Shown here in pieces: positions 7,385-7,855 of a stretch of 7,855 nt of DNA. Each line of letters opens with the position of its first letter. Position 1 is the stretch's first letter. The position numbers and the translations under genes were made by a program. The notes below the pieces were generated by a model. The model worked only from the letters and a program-made list of their open reading frames with translations, was not told where the DNA came from and did no database searches. The DNA is from Pseudomonadota bacterium (lineage in GTDB: Bacteria > Pseudomonadota > Gammaproteobacteria > Burkholderiales > Thiobacillaceae): NCBI GenBank assembly GCA_021802595.1, contig JAJZRT010000153.1:1-7855 (forward strand), in the 5' to 3' direction.

Positions 7385-7855
7385 ATGCGCCTCCCTTCAC
7401 TTGCCCGTGCGAGCGTGCTCTTCTTCCTGGCCTTGACCGGGCCGGCGCACGCTTTCGACCTGGCAGGCGTGAAGGTGGCCGAGCAGGCCCGCCAAGGTGA
7501 TTCCCATCTCGTGCTCAACGGCGCCGGCCTGCGTAGTTTCCTGATGTTCGATTTCTATGTGCTGGCGCTCTACCTGCCCGAGCCCACGCATGACGCGCGC
7601 TCAGTGTTGGCTCGCGACATACCGCGGCAAGTGCGCATCACCCTGCTGCATGACGTATCCGCCGACCACAACGTGGAACTCCTCAAGCGCGGGCTGGATG
7701 CCAACAACAGCCCACAGACCCTGGCGGCCATTCAGGGGCAGGTGGAACAGTTTCTCGACCTCATCCACCACATGGGCAGCTTCCCCAAGGGCAGCGTCAT
7801 CCAACTGGATTACCTGCCGGGCGCGGGGACGCAGGTGTGGCTGAATCATCACAGA
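7385..7855 (+). CDS. Chalcone-isomerase-like secreted protein, C-terminus beyond the window
   Basis: The visible 157 codons encode an exported protein of the bacterial chalcone-isomerase-like family. Residues 1-23 are a signal peptide (two Arg, hydrophobic core VLFFLALTG, likely cut after AHA), so it should act in the periplasm or outer envelope. The mature part starts FDLAGVKV and carries the family's LNGAGLR (44-50) and FDFYVLALYLP (55-65). A mostly helical stretch follows, and the visible end is LDYLPGAGTQVWL. Members are usually about 180-200 residues, so some 30-40 residues are probably missing. True plant chalcone isomerases act on flavonoids; the bacterial secreted relatives have no established reaction, and some folds of this type bind fatty acids. 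I assign no activity. It has no clear RBS before ATG 7385. A functional link to the divergent TPS genes is not shown. Confidence 0.88.
   Translation, partial: MRLPSLARASVLFFLALTGPAHAFDLAGVKVAEQARQGDSHLVLNGAGLRSFLMFDFYVLALYLPEPTHDARSVLARDIPRQVRITLLHDVSADHNVELLKRGLDANNSPQTLAAIQGQVEQFLDLIHHMGSFPKGSVIQLDYLPGAGTQVWLNHHR

Overview
The window is GC-rich throughout (about two thirds by eye, not counted), with strong G/C preference at third codon positions. It carries a two-partner secretion (type Vb) locus of Gram-negative type. The gene families and codon use fit a proteobacterium, most likely a betaproteobacterium or a GC-rich gammaproteobacterium; the taxon is an inference.

Three protein genes account for nearly all of it. 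On the minus strand, 7087 to 5471 encodes a complete TpsB outer-membrane transporter (FhaC/ShlB family). Six bases later, in the same reading frame, a giant TpsA exoprotein gene starts at 5464. It stays open for 1821 codons to the left edge and continues past it. I read this frame codon by codon and found no stop or frameshift. Because it has no stop in the window, an ORF caller that needs a stop would miss it, and 70% of the window would look like fragmented ORFs. TpsA has a signal peptide and a recognisable secretion (haemagglutination-activity) domain, followed by a long beta-helix-type body of the filamentous-haemagglutinin class that I associate with DUF3739/PdtA-like exoproteins.

The plus strand from 7385 encodes the first 157 residues of a secreted chalcone-isomerase-like protein, cut by the right edge. 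It is divergent from the tpsB-tpsA operon.

The divergent intergenic region (7088-7384) is short but rich in inverted repeats. One is a terminator-like hairpin inside the presumed tpsB leader that has a competing upstream pairing partner. Others are a compact palindrome just downstream of it, a 10-bp-arm inverted repeat in the middle, and a 9-bp-arm inverted repeat that ends at the start codon of the plus-strand gene.

Expected working: TpsB is exported by Sec and inserted in the outer membrane. Its POTRA domains bind the TpsA secretion domain in the periplasm, and TpsA is threaded out and folds at the cell surface. I see no tRNA, rRNA, insertion sequence, CRISPR array or phage gene. The locus is a recognisable system; the less ordinary points are the leader architecture, the same-frame gene junction and the cysteine pattern of TpsA.
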